64,000 bases of DNA from Pythium myriotylum (GCA_023091665.1 JALJCQ010000026.1:992001-1056000), one strand, 5' to 3'; positions 41,477-53,100 are shown, counted from the stretch's first letter. Notes: generated by a model from the letters alone, not told the origin. Made by a program: numbers and translations.

Positions 41477-42387
41477 TCAACCGTATGAGCCTTCTGTGTG
41501 AACGTCAACAAGAGTAAACGCGAACAGAGAGCTTACCAGACCGACGAAGACGAGCAAGATCCACAGCTTGACATTGCGTCGCCACATCGTCTTCCTCAGC
41601 TGCACGGTCGAGCGCTCGAATTTGACCGACTGTCGGTTGAGCTTGTCCGTTCGATCCACGAGCAGCTCGAACTTCTCTCCTCGCTCGAGTACTTTCTCTA
41701 CGGAAACCATCCCGTCAGTGTCGCGTGTCCATCGCTGACGGCTCCGCGACAACACCAACCGATATTCTCGACCATCGACTCTTTCACGTCGTCGAGCTGC
41801 TGCTGCACGCGCGTGAGCGAGTCCGCGTCGGGGTGCGCGTTGTAGTATTCCTGCGGAGCGTGTCGTCAGCCAAGCCGCGTCATCTCGGGCGCATGGGTGG
41901 GTTCACTTCACCATTTGGCGGCGGATGACGTGCTGGAACTCGTCATTCATGGCGAACGCGATGGCCGTCTGTCCGCGCATGCCGTACATCGCGCGGAACT
42001 GCTTCTTCATGTCCTCCAGGAACATGAACGACACGCGCCGCTTGAGGTCGTCGTCCGCCATACACAAGTACGTGATCTGGTCCTCGACAATGTAGTGGAA
42101 GACATGTCTAGGGTTGTTAGACCACCGGTTAGACGCCCTTCATCCACGTTAGGCCACGCTGGGAAACACCCGACGCACTTGTCGTAGACGTAGGACATGC
42201 GGCCGTCCGTGGACGGGATCTTGGCCAGCAGCACGCGCGTGACCGTGGGGAAGTTGCCCGACGACGCCGTGTACTCGGCGAGCACTGACTTCTCGCGGGC
42301 GACCAGCGCGTAGACCTACACATAGTCGCGTGGTTAGACCGGCGGTTAGACCCGCGAGGGGCTCGAGGACCGACGCACAATCGGCAT
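41477..42387 (-). CDS. VAMP7-type longin R-SNARE (5 exons)
   Basis: Exons are 42387-42379 (Met-Pro-Ile only), 42315-42179, 42107-41912, 41850-41760 and 41697-41477. Introns are 61-71 nt. The join gives a 217-residue protein, the normal size for VAMP7: MPIVYALVAREKSVLAEYTA, NFPTVTRVLLAKIPSTDGRM and ITYLCMADDDLKRRVSFMFL (longin domain, 1-120), then a SNARE coil from about 125 (QQLDDVKESMVENI, EKVLERGEKFELLVDRTDKL) with the R of LERGEKF as the zero-layer arginine, and a membrane anchor (VKLWILLVFVGLVSSLFAF). It should mediate fusion with late endosomal, vacuolar or plasma membranes. The first exon is nine bases. Confidence 0.93.
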
Positions 42388-42618
42388 GATGGCGCGTGCC
42401 CAACTTGAAGCCGGAGTTTCTCTGCCGGCCTGAAAGAAGAGAAGGGAGGGAGGAACTGTCCCTCGTAACAAATTTCAAACAAGGGATCTGTAACCAGAGG
42501 GTACAGTGACAAAACACGGTCGAATCACGCAGCATGTCGCATTAGGACGTGTAAATAGAGAAACGCTCTCTGGACACGTCACTTGAAGCCATGTCAAAGA
42601 TCTTGAAGAGACGCCGAG
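42388..42618. promoter_or_regulatory. Short divergent promoter between R-SNARE and ankyrin/WW genes
   Basis: Only 231 bp lie between the two start codons on opposite strands, so both promoters must fit here. I cannot assign specific sites. Confidence 0.5.
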
Positions 42619-45600
42619 ATGCACGTGGGTAAGCGAGCCTCTGCCAAGGTTTACGTGGACAACAGCGCGCCTGCGGACGGAGAAAGCGCTGCGCTCGCCT
42701 CAGCAGAGCCACTCAAGCAGTCGCCCAAGACCGAAACGGCCGCGCGGAGGCGTGTGACGCTGCGGCTCTCGCACGACATCTCGACCGAGCAGCTCTTAAG
42801 CGACCAGCTCATCGACGGCAAAGTGGCCGACGGCGAGGATGATGAAGACGACGATGAAGAAACCAACAAGGAGGCAGTGCCAGCTGAGCTCGAGAGACCT
42901 CGCCACAAGGCTCGCCGCTCGAGCCATCGCAAGAGCTCGTCCAACAGCGGCTCTAGGTCGAAGAACACGCCGCTTGCTGTGCAGCCAGAGGAGGACCAGG
43001 CGCCCAAGATGTACCGCATCGAGTCCCACTCTCACTTGAGTTCGCTGGACGCCAAGCACCTTGACAAGCACCAGCATCTCGGTAGTATCGAGCCGAAGAA
43101 GGGTGGGAATCGCGTTGCACTCGCTCCTCTGGCTGACGCCAACACAACTGCCTCCACCGCCATGGCAGTCTGCAGCAAGTGCCAGGCGAACAAGGACATG
43201 CATCCGCTACACTGTGCCGCGTACTCTGGCCACGTTGCGTGCCTTGGTTTGCTGCTCGATGATCCAATAATCGTGAACGCTACGGACACGACGGCTGCCG
43301 ACGAGAGTGTGCGCCCCTACTACTTGGATAAGAAGCGCCGCACGCCGCTCTTCTACTCGTGCGCCGCAAACAGAATTGAATGTTGCGCACTGCTGCTGCG
43401 TCGACGTGCCGAGTGGCGCGACCTCGCAGACAAGCAGCTCGACACGCCCGTGCATGTGTGCTGCTTCTTCGGTTGGCACGGCTGTCTCCAGCATCTTCTC
43501 GACTCTGGCGCGGACCCGCATGGCCGCAACGCCAAGGGCTTCAAACCATCTCACATAGCCAAGACACGCGAGTGCCTCGAGCTGCTGCTTTCGTACGGCG
43601 ACGACCTCCAGCAGGGTGACAAACTCGGTCGCACCCCGCTGTTCGTGGCCTGCGCACGGGACCGATCGGCCTGCGTCGAGTTCCTCTGCTCGTGGAACCA
43701 CCAGACGCGGTCGTGGATGCTCGAGCAAGAGGACCAGCGCGGCGACCGACCGATCCACGCGGCCGCGTGCAATGGGAGCGACGCCTCCCTCGAGATCCTG
43801 CTGCGTTACGGCGCGGACCCGTTCATCCAGAACGCGAAGAGCATGACTCCCAAGGACCTTGCAACCGCGAACAACCACCAGCGCTGCGTCGAATTACTGG
43901 CCAAGGCCGAGCAAGACCTGACGGCCGCCAACGCTTGGTTTGCGCCAGCCAATGCAGCCGGATCATCGCTATCCGCCGACACAGAAAGCAACCAGACAAG
44001 CAGCGCGCCAGCCATGGAGGACGGCTGGATCGAGTGCTGGGACAGCGCGAGTTCACAGCCGTTCTACTACAACAATCTCTCGGGTAAGTGCCAGTGGGAA
44101 GTGCCCGAGGGATTCCAGCCGCGCTTGCTTGAGTTGATGCAGTCGAATGGCCAGCAACAACAGCAACAATACGAGGATGATGAGAACGGTGAGTATGTCT
44201 GGGTCAAGAAGAAGCGGCAGACAGTGTGCGTGGTAACTGGCAAAGAGTCCGAATGGACGGCCGTACAGGATCCGACGAGCAAAGCAATCTACTACAAGAA
44301 CACGCGCACCGGCCAATCCCAGTGGGAGGAGCCTGACGCTGTGCAACAGTTACAGAGCGCATCAGCTGCACAAGCGTCGCAGCAAGCGACCAAGGTCTGG
44401 GACGAACTTGAGAGCTCGCGAACGGCGCTGACCAAGGCTCTGGCAGCCGATAAACAGCGTCAAATGCAAGCGCAGCAAGCAGCTCTCGAGGCCTACAAGC
44501 TCGAGATTCAGTGTCGGCGCGACGATATCCGCAAGAAAGAAGAACAGGCCAAACTGCAGCAGCTGCTACCGCGGTCGTCATTTATCCGTCGCAAGAAGCA
44601 ATCGATGATGATGAAGATCAAAGGATCGGATGGCTCTGCGACCTTGGCTCATGAGGATGAAGACAAGATGGAGCTCATCTGCCAACGCGAACCGTCGCTC
44701 GACATCTTCTTGAGCACCTACCTGAGACTTCACGGCGTGCGCGACCTCCAGCTCTCGATCGAGAAGCGGTTCTTCAACTGTCTCTTCCACTACTATGTTG
44801 CTCTCGTGGACCCTGTGCAAGGCCAAGGACTCAGCAAGAGCCAATTCCGTACGGTGCTACGCGATGCTGGCATCATTCCCTCTTCGTTTGGTACCAACAA
44901 CAGCAGTTTCGGTAGTCTTTATCCTTCAGGAAACCCGCACCCGATCCCGACGCTGAAACTCCATGTCGTGGACCTCATCTTCGCTCAGGCCACGCGCACT
45001 GAGGCCTTGGAAACGTCTCAGACACATGGCCTCCATGCCACGGGTGGGTCGTTCATCGCATCGAGTGGATCCCACTCGGCTTCGCACGCCTCGCTCGTTC
45101 ACAGCCCGCAACACCGCCAGGCGATTGCCATTGGGACTACGGGTGAGAGTCAATTGGGCGTTGTTGGCTTCGTGGCAGGAATGCAAATCGTGCGAGAACG
45201 CATGGTTGCCCTCGCCGAGGAACAGGGTGAGAACCAGCAGCCGCTCGAGATTGATGACGACGAGGAATGGTTCCTCACGACCTTTGTGCTCCCGCTCACT
45301 GTGCGCCTCGGCGGAAAGCTGCTCACGCAAATTCGTGAGTGCAAGGAGCTCGATCTAGAAGTGTCAGCGTCATCTCAAGTCCAGGCGCTGTTATCCCACA
45401 ACCGCCTCGCCTTCCAGCGACTGCATCGCTACTACACTAGCCTCGAACCCAACAAGCAGCTCAAGATGCTCACGTTCCGGGGGCTGAGCCAGTTCGCGCT
45501 CGATTTCTGCCTCGTGCCTCAACAGTTCTCGATGCCGACGCTCTACCAACTCTACGAGGCGGTCAACTGGATCAGTGGTCACGCTCACACGCAGATCATC

Positions 45601-45882
45601 GCATTCGAGAAGTTCCAACAACTGCTCACAATTATAGCGATTCGTACAATGGCCAAAGGAGTGACACCAGCCTCCACGGAATCTCCTTGTACTGGAGAAT
45701 TGAGAGAGGGCCGGGAAACGTATTTGGCTAAGACACTTGTCGCCTACTTGAGACAGCTGGAGGTATGTCCAGCAATCCACCGCGTTGCAGCAGCCACGCC
45801 TGTCGTGACTCCACCACAAGATACCGAGTCCGAGTCCAACGCGGTGGCCAATGCATCTGCATCGTTCTTCTCCTTTCCTTAA
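42619..45882 (+). CDS. Ankyrin-repeat and double WW-domain protein
   Basis: An intronless 1087-residue protein. A disordered acidic/basic N-terminus (1-185) is followed by about five ankyrin repeats: MHPLHCAAYSGHVACLGLLL near 194, RTPLFYSCAANRIECCALLL near 241, DTPVHVCCFFGWHGCLQHLL near 275, RTPLFVACARDRSACVEFL near 338 and DRPIHAAACNGSDASLEILL near 376. Two WW domains follow: GWIECWDSASSQPFYYNN with a second W in CQWEVP (about 469-500), and SEWTAVQDPTSKAIYYKN with SQWEEP (about 544-575). A Gln/Ala coiled coil spans about 590-655. The C-terminal 400 residues are helical and unassigned. Both WW domains keep the two tryptophans and the YY pair, so they should bind proline-rich ligands. It is likely a cytosolic scaffold. 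Confidence 0.9.
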   Translation: MHVGKRASAKVYVDNSAPADGESAALASAEPLKQSPKTETAARRRVTLRLSHDISTEQLLSDQLIDGKVADGEDDEDDDEETNKEAVPAELERPRHKARRSSHRKSSSNSGSRSKNTPLAVQPEEDQAPKMYRIESHSHLSSLDAKHLDKHQHLGSIEPKKGGNRVALAPLADANTTASTAMAVCSKCQANKDMHPLHCAAYSGHVACLGLLLDDPIIVNATDTTAADESVRPYYLDKKRRTPLFYSCAANRIECCALLLRRRAEWRDLADKQLDTPVHVCCFFGWHGCLQHLLDSGADPHGRNAKGFKPSHIAKTRECLELLLSYGDDLQQGDKLGRTPLFVACARDRSACVEFLCSWNHQTRSWMLEQEDQRGDRPIHAAACNGSDASLEILLRYGADPFIQNAKSMTPKDLATANNHQRCVELLAKAEQDLTAANAWFAPANAAGSSLSADTESNQTSSAPAMEDGWIECWDSASSQPFYYNNLSGKCQWEVPEGFQPRLLELMQSNGQQQQQQYEDDENGEYVWVKKKRQTVCVVTGKESEWTAVQDPTSKAIYYKNTRTGQSQWEEPDAVQQLQSASAAQASQQATKVWDELESSRTALTKALAADKQRQMQAQQAALEAYKLEIQCRRDDIRKKEEQAKLQQLLPRSSFIRRKKQSMMMKIKGSDGSATLAHEDEDKMELICQREPSLDIFLSTYLRLHGVRDLQLSIEKRFFNCLFHYYVALVDPVQGQGLSKSQFRTVLRDAGIIPSSFGTNNSSFGSLYPSGNPHPIPTLKLHVVDLIFAQATRTEALETSQTHGLHATGGSFIASSGSHSASHASLVHSPQHRQAIAIGTTGESQLGVVGFVAGMQIVRERMVALAEEQGENQQPLEIDDDEEWFLTTFVLPLTVRLGGKLLTQIRECKELDLEVSASSQVQALLSHNRLAFQRLHRYYTSLEPNKQLKMLTFRGLSQFALDFCLVPQQFSMPTLYQLYEAVNWISGHAHTQIIAFEKFQQLLTIIAIRTMAKGVTPASTESPCTGELREGRETYLAKTLVAYLRQLEVCPAIHRVAAATPVVTPPQDTESESNAVANASASFFSFP

Positions 45883-45923
45883 CTGAGACTATACCTGATG
45901 CCATTTCCTGGTTTCGGATCTTT

Positions 45924-47087
45924 CTACGTACTCTTTTCGAGCTCGGCATGGTAGATGGGATCGTGGGGCATGCCCCAGCACTTGAAGCCGAGGAAGTGTG
46001 CCGAGTAGCAGAACCCCTCAGTCTCGATGCCGTCGAACCCCTCCATGTCCCATTGGCCGCCAATGATGTAGTGGTGTGGGAATATCACCCCCTGGCGATG
46101 GACCTCGGCACGCACATACAACATCGTGCCACCCACCGAGTCCAGAGGCACAAAATCGTCCGGTCCATCGCGGAATTGGGTCATTCGCTTGATGTGGAGA
46201 TCTCCCGGTATGAACCCGTTTCGCTGCCCTCGCAGACTGCCAGGACGTTTACGGACGCCCACCCAGGCGTTCAGATCATATTCGTACGTGTTCGGCGGTT
46301 CTCCGTAGAGGCAAATGGGTTCGACGATGTCGCGCTTGGAGGCGATCATCTTCGTAATCAGTGTCGGCGGGATGATGTGGACGTCGGCATCGAGCCAGAC
46401 GACGTGCTGTTGCCAAGGCTGTAGCGTCGAGAGCAGCGCAAAGTTGCGGTAGCGAGCGATCATGCGACGTCGCGCGTTTTGAATGCCGGTGTCGTGGCGG
46501 TTCTCACGCGTGAGCGAGTCGGCAGCCAGATTGAAGTCATCGCGCAAGAGTAGCGAGAACTGGGCGTAGTCGCCGATTCGCTGCTGCATCTCTCGCTGAA
46601 GCTTCTGAAACTCTTGTGCGCTAGACGTTAGCATCGTGAGCGAGGTCTGCTGCTTTGGGTGTGCGAGCTGCGCTATCAGCGTAAAGAAGTCGTCGGCTGA
46701 GCGGTGCTTGCCCCATGACCGATGGTCGTTGAGCACGACGACCACGAGCAATGCGTCCTGGCCCTGGTTTCGCAGCGCTTGTGTGTTCTCTAGCCGGTAG
46801 TGGACTCCTCGCTCACCCTTGCCGTGTTGCGGGAACGAAAGTGTCGTCTCCATGACGTGGCTTTGGGCTGCACTGAGAGAACGCGACTCGCTTGCAAGGA
46901 GACCTTTGAGCTGTGGCACTGGTAACGTCCGGGCGTGGAGCACACTCGCGACCTGGCGCTTGGAGGGCCGTGTAAATGCCGCGCAGAGGTTCCATGCGAT
47001 GACAGCGATGAGTGCGAGCCGTAGCAGGCGAGGGTGTAATGGTGGAGAAGAGACCCGAATACTACGCGCCTTGTGAAGAGGCTGCAT
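45924..47087 (-). CDS. GT62 (Anp1/Mnn9/Van1-type) mannosyltransferase-like type II membrane protein
   Basis: A 387-residue protein. A short basic N-terminus is followed by a signal anchor near 20-38 (LLRLALIAVIAWNLCAAF). The lumenal domain carries NARRRMIARYRNFALL, then HVVWLDADVHIIPPTLI with the DxD-type motif, and later VPLDSVGGTMLYVRAEVHRQ and GGQWDMEGFDGIETEGFCY, which is the GT62 block order of fungal Anp1, Van1 and Mnn9. In fungi these enzymes extend alpha-1,6-mannan on N-glycans in the cis-Golgi. Oomycetes do not make fungal-type mannan, so the product here may differ. The gene is convergent with the ankyrin/WW gene, their stops only 41 bp apart. Confidence 0.9.
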   Translation of the reverse strand: MQPLHKARSIRVSSPPLHPRLLRLALIAVIAWNLCAAFTRPSKRQVASVLHARTLPVPQLKGLLASESRSLSAAQSHVMETTLSFPQHGKGERGVHYRLENTQALRNQGQDALLVVVVLNDHRSWGKHRSADDFFTLIAQLAHPKQQTSLTMLTSSAQEFQKLQREMQQRIGDYAQFSLLLRDDFNLAADSLTRENRHDTGIQNARRRMIARYRNFALLSTLQPWQQHVVWLDADVHIIPPTLITKMIASKRDIVEPICLYGEPPNTYEYDLNAWVGVRKRPGSLRGQRNGFIPGDLHIKRMTQFRDGPDDFVPLDSVGGTMLYVRAEVHRQGVIFPHHYIIGGQWDMEGFDGIETEGFCYSAHFLGFKCWGMPHDPIYHAELEKST

Positions 47088-47614
47088 TGTTTGAAAATGA
47101 GGGGTCTCGGATAGTGTTGGAGGCGGAGAAGCCCGAACGTCGCGTCGCGAATTGCGACCAGAAGCCTACATGGCACAGTGTATCCTTGTTCGAAGGACAA
47201 TCGCAAGTTGCCGCGGCTATGCCCAAGTGTTCATATTGTGGCAAGCAGTTGCAGACAGTCGGTGTGTACTGTCTCTTCTAGAATGAAATCAGCCAAGTGC
47301 ATGCAAGTAGCCCAATCAGAGACCTTCCGACAATCTCAATGCCGTACTAACCACCGGTTGGAAGCAAGTAGGGATTGTGAGCGATTTCCAGGTGTTGTTT
47401 GCGACCTTCAAGTCCCCAGACAACACGGATTTGTGCTTTTATGGGCATAGGAAAGCGTATCTGACAAGCACATTGTTCTGAATGGAGCACCAAGCGAGAT
47501 CCGCTCCCTCATACAAAACCTTAACGCAATCATGAACTCTTACACTTGAGACTAGGACATCACACAAACACACGCAGACACGTCTACACCACTACGCAGA
47601 GTACCTTCGAGTTC
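47088..47614. other. Intergenic DNA
   Basis: 527 bp with no supported gene. It holds the GT62 promoter and leader and the 3' end of the Ala/Pro-rich gene. Confidence 0.45.
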
Positions 47615-49184
47615 TCAGAGACGCTTGGGCTTGGTCGGCGCCGACTGAGTCGTCGCAGACGTCGGCTTGGCAGCGCTGGGGGTTCCAATCGCCTTGGCTG
47701 TGGTCGGCGCCGGCGTTGGGATAACGAGTGCCACCTTAATGCCAGAGGCAGGTGCTGGTACGGGCTTGGGCAGCGTTGGCGTGGTCGCACCAGCGTTACC
47801 TCCAGCCGCAGGCGTCGAGATGCTTGACGCAGGGTTGCTGGACACCTTGCCAGGGCCGCTCGACGTGGTGTTGGCCGAAGGAGGCAGCAGTGCGGCCTTG
47901 GAGATTACAGATACCTTGGGATTGAGAGATGTGCCCTGAGGCGTCGGGGACGGGGAAGTTCCTGACGTCGCGGCCGGCGTAGGAGCTGGGTTGGTTGAGG
48001 TCTTCGCAGGAGTGGGAGCCGGCGTGAGTGCTGTCTTTGCTGGAGTCGGGGTGGGCGTCGTGACGGCTGGCGTCGGCTTTGGAGTCGTCGCAGCTGGCGT
48101 GGGCTTGGGCGTGGGCTCCGGGGTCGGCTCCGGAGTTGGAGCTGGGGTTGGAGCTGGAGTTGGTGCTGGCGTTGGCTCCGGAGTTGGATCGGGCGTTGGT
48201 GCCGGTGTTGGGGCTGGCGTCGGAGCTGGGGTCGGAGCTGGGGTCGGAGCTGGGGTCGGAGCCGGGGTCGGTGCTGGCGTCGGGGCCGGGGTTAGTGCTG
48301 GCGTCGGTGCTGGCGTGGGAATTGGCGTCAGCTCAGGTTTTGGGGCTGGTGCTGAGACCGGAATCGCCACCTGCTTCATGGGAGGGAACGGCATTGGGTC
48401 AGCAGGATCCGGTAGCTTCGCTGGCCCTGGGATCGAGGCGAATGCTGGCTGCGGGGCAAAGTTGGTCTTGATCATCGGCGTTGACGTTGGAACCGGTGCA
48501 GGAACAGGCACTGGCTGCGGAGCTGGAGCTGGAGCTGGAGCTGGGGCTGGGGCTGGGGCCGGGGCCGGGGCCGGGGCCGGGGCAGGTTGTGGCGCTGGTT
48601 GCGGTGCTGGGGCCGGCGCAGGCTGAGGGGCAGGTATTGGTGCCGGCCGTGGAGCCGATACTGGGGCCACTTGGATTGCCGGGGTGAGGTTCGTGAAGCT
48701 GATGGATGGTTGCACTGGCGGGCGGATGATCGTAGTAGTGGTGGTCGTCGTGGGGCGGATGATGGTTGTCGCTGTGGTTGGCGGCGCAGGCTGAGGGGCC
48801 GGTATTGGTGCCGGCCGGGGAGCCGATACTGGGGCCGCTTGGATTGCCGGGTTAAGGTTCGTGAAGCTGATGGAAGGCTGCACTGGCGGGCGGACGATTG
48901 TAGTGGTGGTGGTTGTCGTCGTGGGGCGGGTGACTGTTGTTGTGGTGGTTGTCTTCGGGGGACTCACGGCGGGGGAGATGACTTGAGGGGCAGGTGCAGG
49001 CATTGGTCTCGTGGGGGCGCTCACTGGAGAAGCGATCGCTGGAGCCGGTGCTTGTGCTGGTGCTGGTGCTGGTGCTGGTGCCGGAGCAGGGGCAGGGGCA
49101 GGAGCAGGAGCTGGAGCAGGAGCTGGAGCAGGAGCTGGAGCAGGAGCTGGAGCAGGAGCTGGAGCAGGAGCTGGAGCTGGAGCT

Positions 49185-49231
<47 letters not shown>

Positions 49232-49339
49232 GGCAAGTGGCGGCTGTGCGACTTGTTCAAACGGTCGGCTGGGGTTCCCGGCACTCGCTACAGCGACCAG
49301 AGCGACGAGAAGCGAGAGTGAGCGAACAGGGCTGACCAT
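47615..49339 (-). CDS. Secreted Ala/Pro/Thr-rich repeat protein, wall- or mucin-like
   Basis: A 574-residue protein with a clear signal peptide ([20 protein letters not shown]). The mature part is almost wholly low-complexity: an Ala-Pro dipeptide array (about residues 35-98), Thr runs in [14 protein letters not shown] blocks, a 56-residue tandem duplication containing [12 protein letters not shown], a Pro-Thr/Ala block ([12 protein letters not shown]), and a Lys/Ser/Ala-rich tail. There is no catalytic domain and almost no cysteine. By composition it resembles O-glycosylated wall-associated or mucin-like proteins of oomycetes and algae. No GPI signal is evident at the C-terminus (APTKPKRL). 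The opposite strand also has long open frames (Gly-Ala and Trp-Arg rich), which are shadows of the repeats. Confidence 0.85.
48618..48938 (-). repeat. Tandem 168-bp duplication inside the Ala/Pro-rich gene
   Basis: Blocks starting GCAGGCTGAGGGG at 48618 and 48786, and GGTTCGTGAAGCTG at 48688 and 48856, are each exactly 168 bp apart, with few differences between copies. This corresponds to 56 codons, so the reading frame is kept. Confidence 0.85.
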
Positions 49340-50153
49340 GGATCACTTTCAACTTCGTGCAGCAGGGAGAAACTTGAGCACTGGCAGCATCAGCCATGAG
49401 CTGGAGCCGCGCCGTCCATGGGTTGCAGTACTGGATCCGATACTTCCTGGTGAGCCACATGCCACACGCTCCAGATGGCCATGTGGACTCGGCACGGCGT
49501 GGCCATCTCGCTGAATAGGCTACACGACTAAGACTCATATGGCAGAGAGACACAGAAGAATCTGCGTTTTGCGTACAAGGACTCTCCGTGTAAACACAAG
49601 AAGATGCAGAAAATGATGGTGTGGGAGTGGGAACTCGGCATCTTGGCCGTAATGGCCGGTCGCCCCACGTGGACGAGCCCTCCTTTGTCGATCGATGAGA
49701 AGGGGAGAAAACCCCTGAGAAAAGATGCGCACCTTTGTGCGTCGGTTGGGCAGCTACGGGAGACTTGCGATCCACTTTATAGGTGAGCTGCTCACGAGCT
49801 CACGACCATCGAGGCGTCGAGAGGTCCAGGGGCGCGAAACTCGATATACCGCCCATTATCAATTGCTAGAGCAATCGACTGCCTTCTTTCCGCGCCCCTC
49901 GGTTCCTGCGTCCTCGCCGCACGACCCGTGGCACTCGGCCCCTCCCGATGGCCCTTCAAAGCGTCCTCGAGAGCACTCCCCAAGCGTCTCCCTCGGGCAT
50001 GCACCCCCCTCTTCGTCGTCGTCAATTGAATCGCGCTGGGGCCGCGAGAGATACCGGTATTTCTTGGTCTAGTCAACCGGTTCTCTCATATCCTTCCTCC
50101 TCTCCCATCTCCAAGAGAGAGCACGAGAGAGAGAGAGAGAGAGCGAGTCGAGA
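49340..50153. promoter_or_regulatory. Divergent spacer between Ala/Pro-rich and HECT genes
   Basis: 814 bp between head-to-head genes. No gene is supported inside. The right end is a purine-rich GA tract in the HECT leader. Confidence 0.5.
50125..50143 (+). repeat. GA dinucleotide microsatellite before the HECT start codon
   Basis: About nine GA units, with further AGAGAG upstream at 50113-50120, ending 10 bases before ATG 50154. The tract lies in the presumed leader or core promoter. Confidence 0.85.
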
Positions 50154-53100
50154 ATGAGCTTCCGCAGCGACGACGCCGCCGACGCCGGCGACTCGCCGCC
50201 CGCGGGCATCGATCTGGACGCGCTCGAGCTCGAGGAGCTCGCGTCTCCGCCGGCCGACGCCATGCCGCGCCGGCGGCCGCTGCGCCGCAACGACTCGGGC
50301 GGCGACGCGCAGACGTCGCGGCTGCTCGAGGCGCTCGAGGCGCTTTCCAGCGAGACGGGCGGCGCCATGCCGCCGTCGCTGCGCAGTCTGCTGGGCCAGC
50401 TCCAGGGCGACGAGAACGCGGTACGTACGTACGGGGGGAACGGAAGCCTGGTGGTCGCTCGCGGTGCTCATGAGGGTGACCGTGATGACGCGGACTCGTA
50501 GATGGCCGGCCTCTTCCCGTTCATGCAGCTGCTCGACTCGCACGGCAGCCACCCTCGCTTCCAGCGCATGCTGCAGTCGATCAACGCCGACGCGCCCGCC
50601 CACGTGCAGCTCGTAAGTGGGCAGTCGCTTGATGAAGTAGGGAGGGAGAAGGGACTGACGGGGTGTTTGATGGGGGATTTCTAGTCGGGCCTCTCGGACC
50701 TCTGCGAAAGCCTCTCCATGTCATCCGAGGAATCACTCGTGGTGTCGGGCTTCAGCGTCGACAAGTTCCTCCCCCCTGTGATGCAGCTCGTGCGCGCGCC
50801 GTCGACCATGGAGGTGCTGCTGCTGGCTGCGCGCGCGCTCTCGTCCATGTTTGAGCTCTTCCCGACCGTCGCGGTGCCCAAGGCCATGGCCGCCGGCCCT
50901 ACGCTTGTCGATTCGATCTGCGCCAAGCTACTCGAGATCGAGTACATGGACGTGGCGGAGCTCGCCTTCCAAATCCTCGAGCGCATCGTGTTTAGCCCAC
51001 AGAGTGAGACGCTCTCTGCTGAGTACCGCCGCACAGTGATCGCCGCAAACGGCTTTGTCGCGCTGCTACAGTTCGTCGATTTCTTTCCGATCGAGATCCA
51101 GCGCACAGCTGTAAGGGTTGTTTCTGGGCTATGCACAAACGTCGGTACCGACTCGATGGGCGAACTCCAGCTTGCACTGCCGCTGATTGCGGGCTTACTT
51201 CGCTCATCAGACGCTGAAATCGTACAACACGGGTGCAAAAGCTTCCAAGCGATGGCTACGAGTCCGGCGTTTATTGTCCATGAAGAATTTGCACAGCTCG
51301 TGGCGAATGAGGATACGTGTTCTTCTCTTGCTCAGTTATTAGAATCATTTGCGAACCGTGGAGAGGAGCAGTCAAGCTCAAAAGTGCCTATTCCAGCATG
51401 TGCGAGTATCCTTCAGTTTATGTCGGCAGTGCTGTCGTCACCGCATGAAGCAATGAAGGGAGAAGTGAACCAACTTCGATTTGTACGGTTACCATCGACT
51501 GTTGCGACATTGTTGGGAATGCAGACCATCGTCGACGATGTCTCGCTGCTGAGAGAGACGCTCAAACTTGTCGGTGTTATATTACCTTCCGCACAAGGCA
51601 TCGAACACCAAGACCAATCAGAAAATTATCAGAACACGATGAGACCGTTTGTTCGAGCGATATTGCCATGTGTGATCCAAGTCTACGAGGTGTCCGGACG
51701 AAAAGATGTTCGCCATGACTGTCTCGGCGTGATTCTGCGAGTGTGTCTGATGCAACAGAAAGTTGATCAAGCGGATAGAGACTCAGCTGACTTGATCCAT
51801 CTGTCATCCTTTTTGGCCCGTGTTCTCCGCCCTGAGGGTATCATCGAACAATCAGAAAAGGCAGAAACCAGAATTTCCTGCGTCGCTCTCCAAATCGTCC
51901 AGGCTTGTCTCCATTCGGACAGCTCAATTTCCAGCCACCCAAAGAGTTTGTTCGAACGACACGGAGTGAATGCGGCAATACGCCGGATCTCACGTACAGA
52001 GGGCGCTAGTGAATCAAGCGAAGATGGAGGAGTGGGAGCGCTTGCAAAATTGCTTGTGGATGAATATATCGGTGATCAGGACGAGTCAGCCGAGCCATCC
52101 ATGGATAATCTGCGCAAAACTGTGTGTGATCTGGAGGCTTCATTGGCACAAACAGATGAAGGCCATCCAAATCGCGCCGAGGCAATATCCACCGTGTTAC
52201 GTCAACTTCTGGAGATTTGTCGTGAGAGGCAAGAGCTAGCTCATTCCGGGGAAGGATGGCTTACCGCGCATGAGATCGCTTCCAGCGGTCTCTCCAAGGT
52301 CCTGACACGCCTTCTCCAAGACGCTGGGGGTCGACGAGCATTTTCGGAGATATTTCTTGGGCAAAGCAACGAAAGCGCTGCGTCTGTGTTTATTGAAGGC
52401 CTTGTGTCATCCATACAAGATGCAATCTCAGCAGAGAAAGACGCGTTTCGAGTGGATGGCGTTCTGGCTGAATCGTCGATGCCTCTGTCGACTGGATCGG
52501 TCACCAATGATATGGATCAGCTGACACAACACATCAAAGTCAAAGTGAAAATCGAAGACAACGAGAGCGCATCTGCAAATCCGGATGTGAAGCGGAACAA
52601 GAGGAGCGTCCATGACACCGTCGTCCTTGTTGAGCCTCTAGCTCGCATAGACACTATTGAAGAGTTCATCGCTGATAAACTGTTCGGGTCGCGGTCACCA
52701 TTTGGCGCGATTGAAGGTGATGAGGATGAGCTGTTAGGCCCTCGTCACCGCCGAAGAGCTCGGAGTCAAGAAAGTGATGTAGAAGAGAAAAGCGACCATG
52801 ACGAAGATGAGGCTATCGACGATCACGATGAAGAGGATCAAGACGACGAGCAAGAAGACGAAAATGATGACCTGCGAAGTGATCGTCCTCAAAAGCAGAA
52901 GAGATTGCAGGTCTTGTACTCCGGAGTCGTCATGCGAGGAGAGAGTAGCGTTCTGGAAGCGATTTTGAAGCAACCTCCCACAGAAGGAAGTGAGAATTCT
53001 TCCGGTGACCTTTCGAAGGTATGGAGTGGTGCCCCCCACGAATTTTTGTTTCGAGTGCTCAGCAAAGAAACACGGAAGGACAGCAAGGATGCATGTGCTT

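Noticed and set aside
41477..41540. A sixth intron (43 nt, GTAAGC..CACAG) near the end of the R-SNARE gene
   Set aside because: It is shorter than any other intron here, and removing it would break the membrane anchor. The unspliced end fits VAMP7 better.
47991..49514. Long plus-strand frames rich in Gly-Ala, Leu-Glu and Trp-Arg
   Set aside because: They are antisense shadows of the Ala/Pro repeat gene. A six-base repeat leaves all frames open, and only the minus strand has a signal peptide and clean start.
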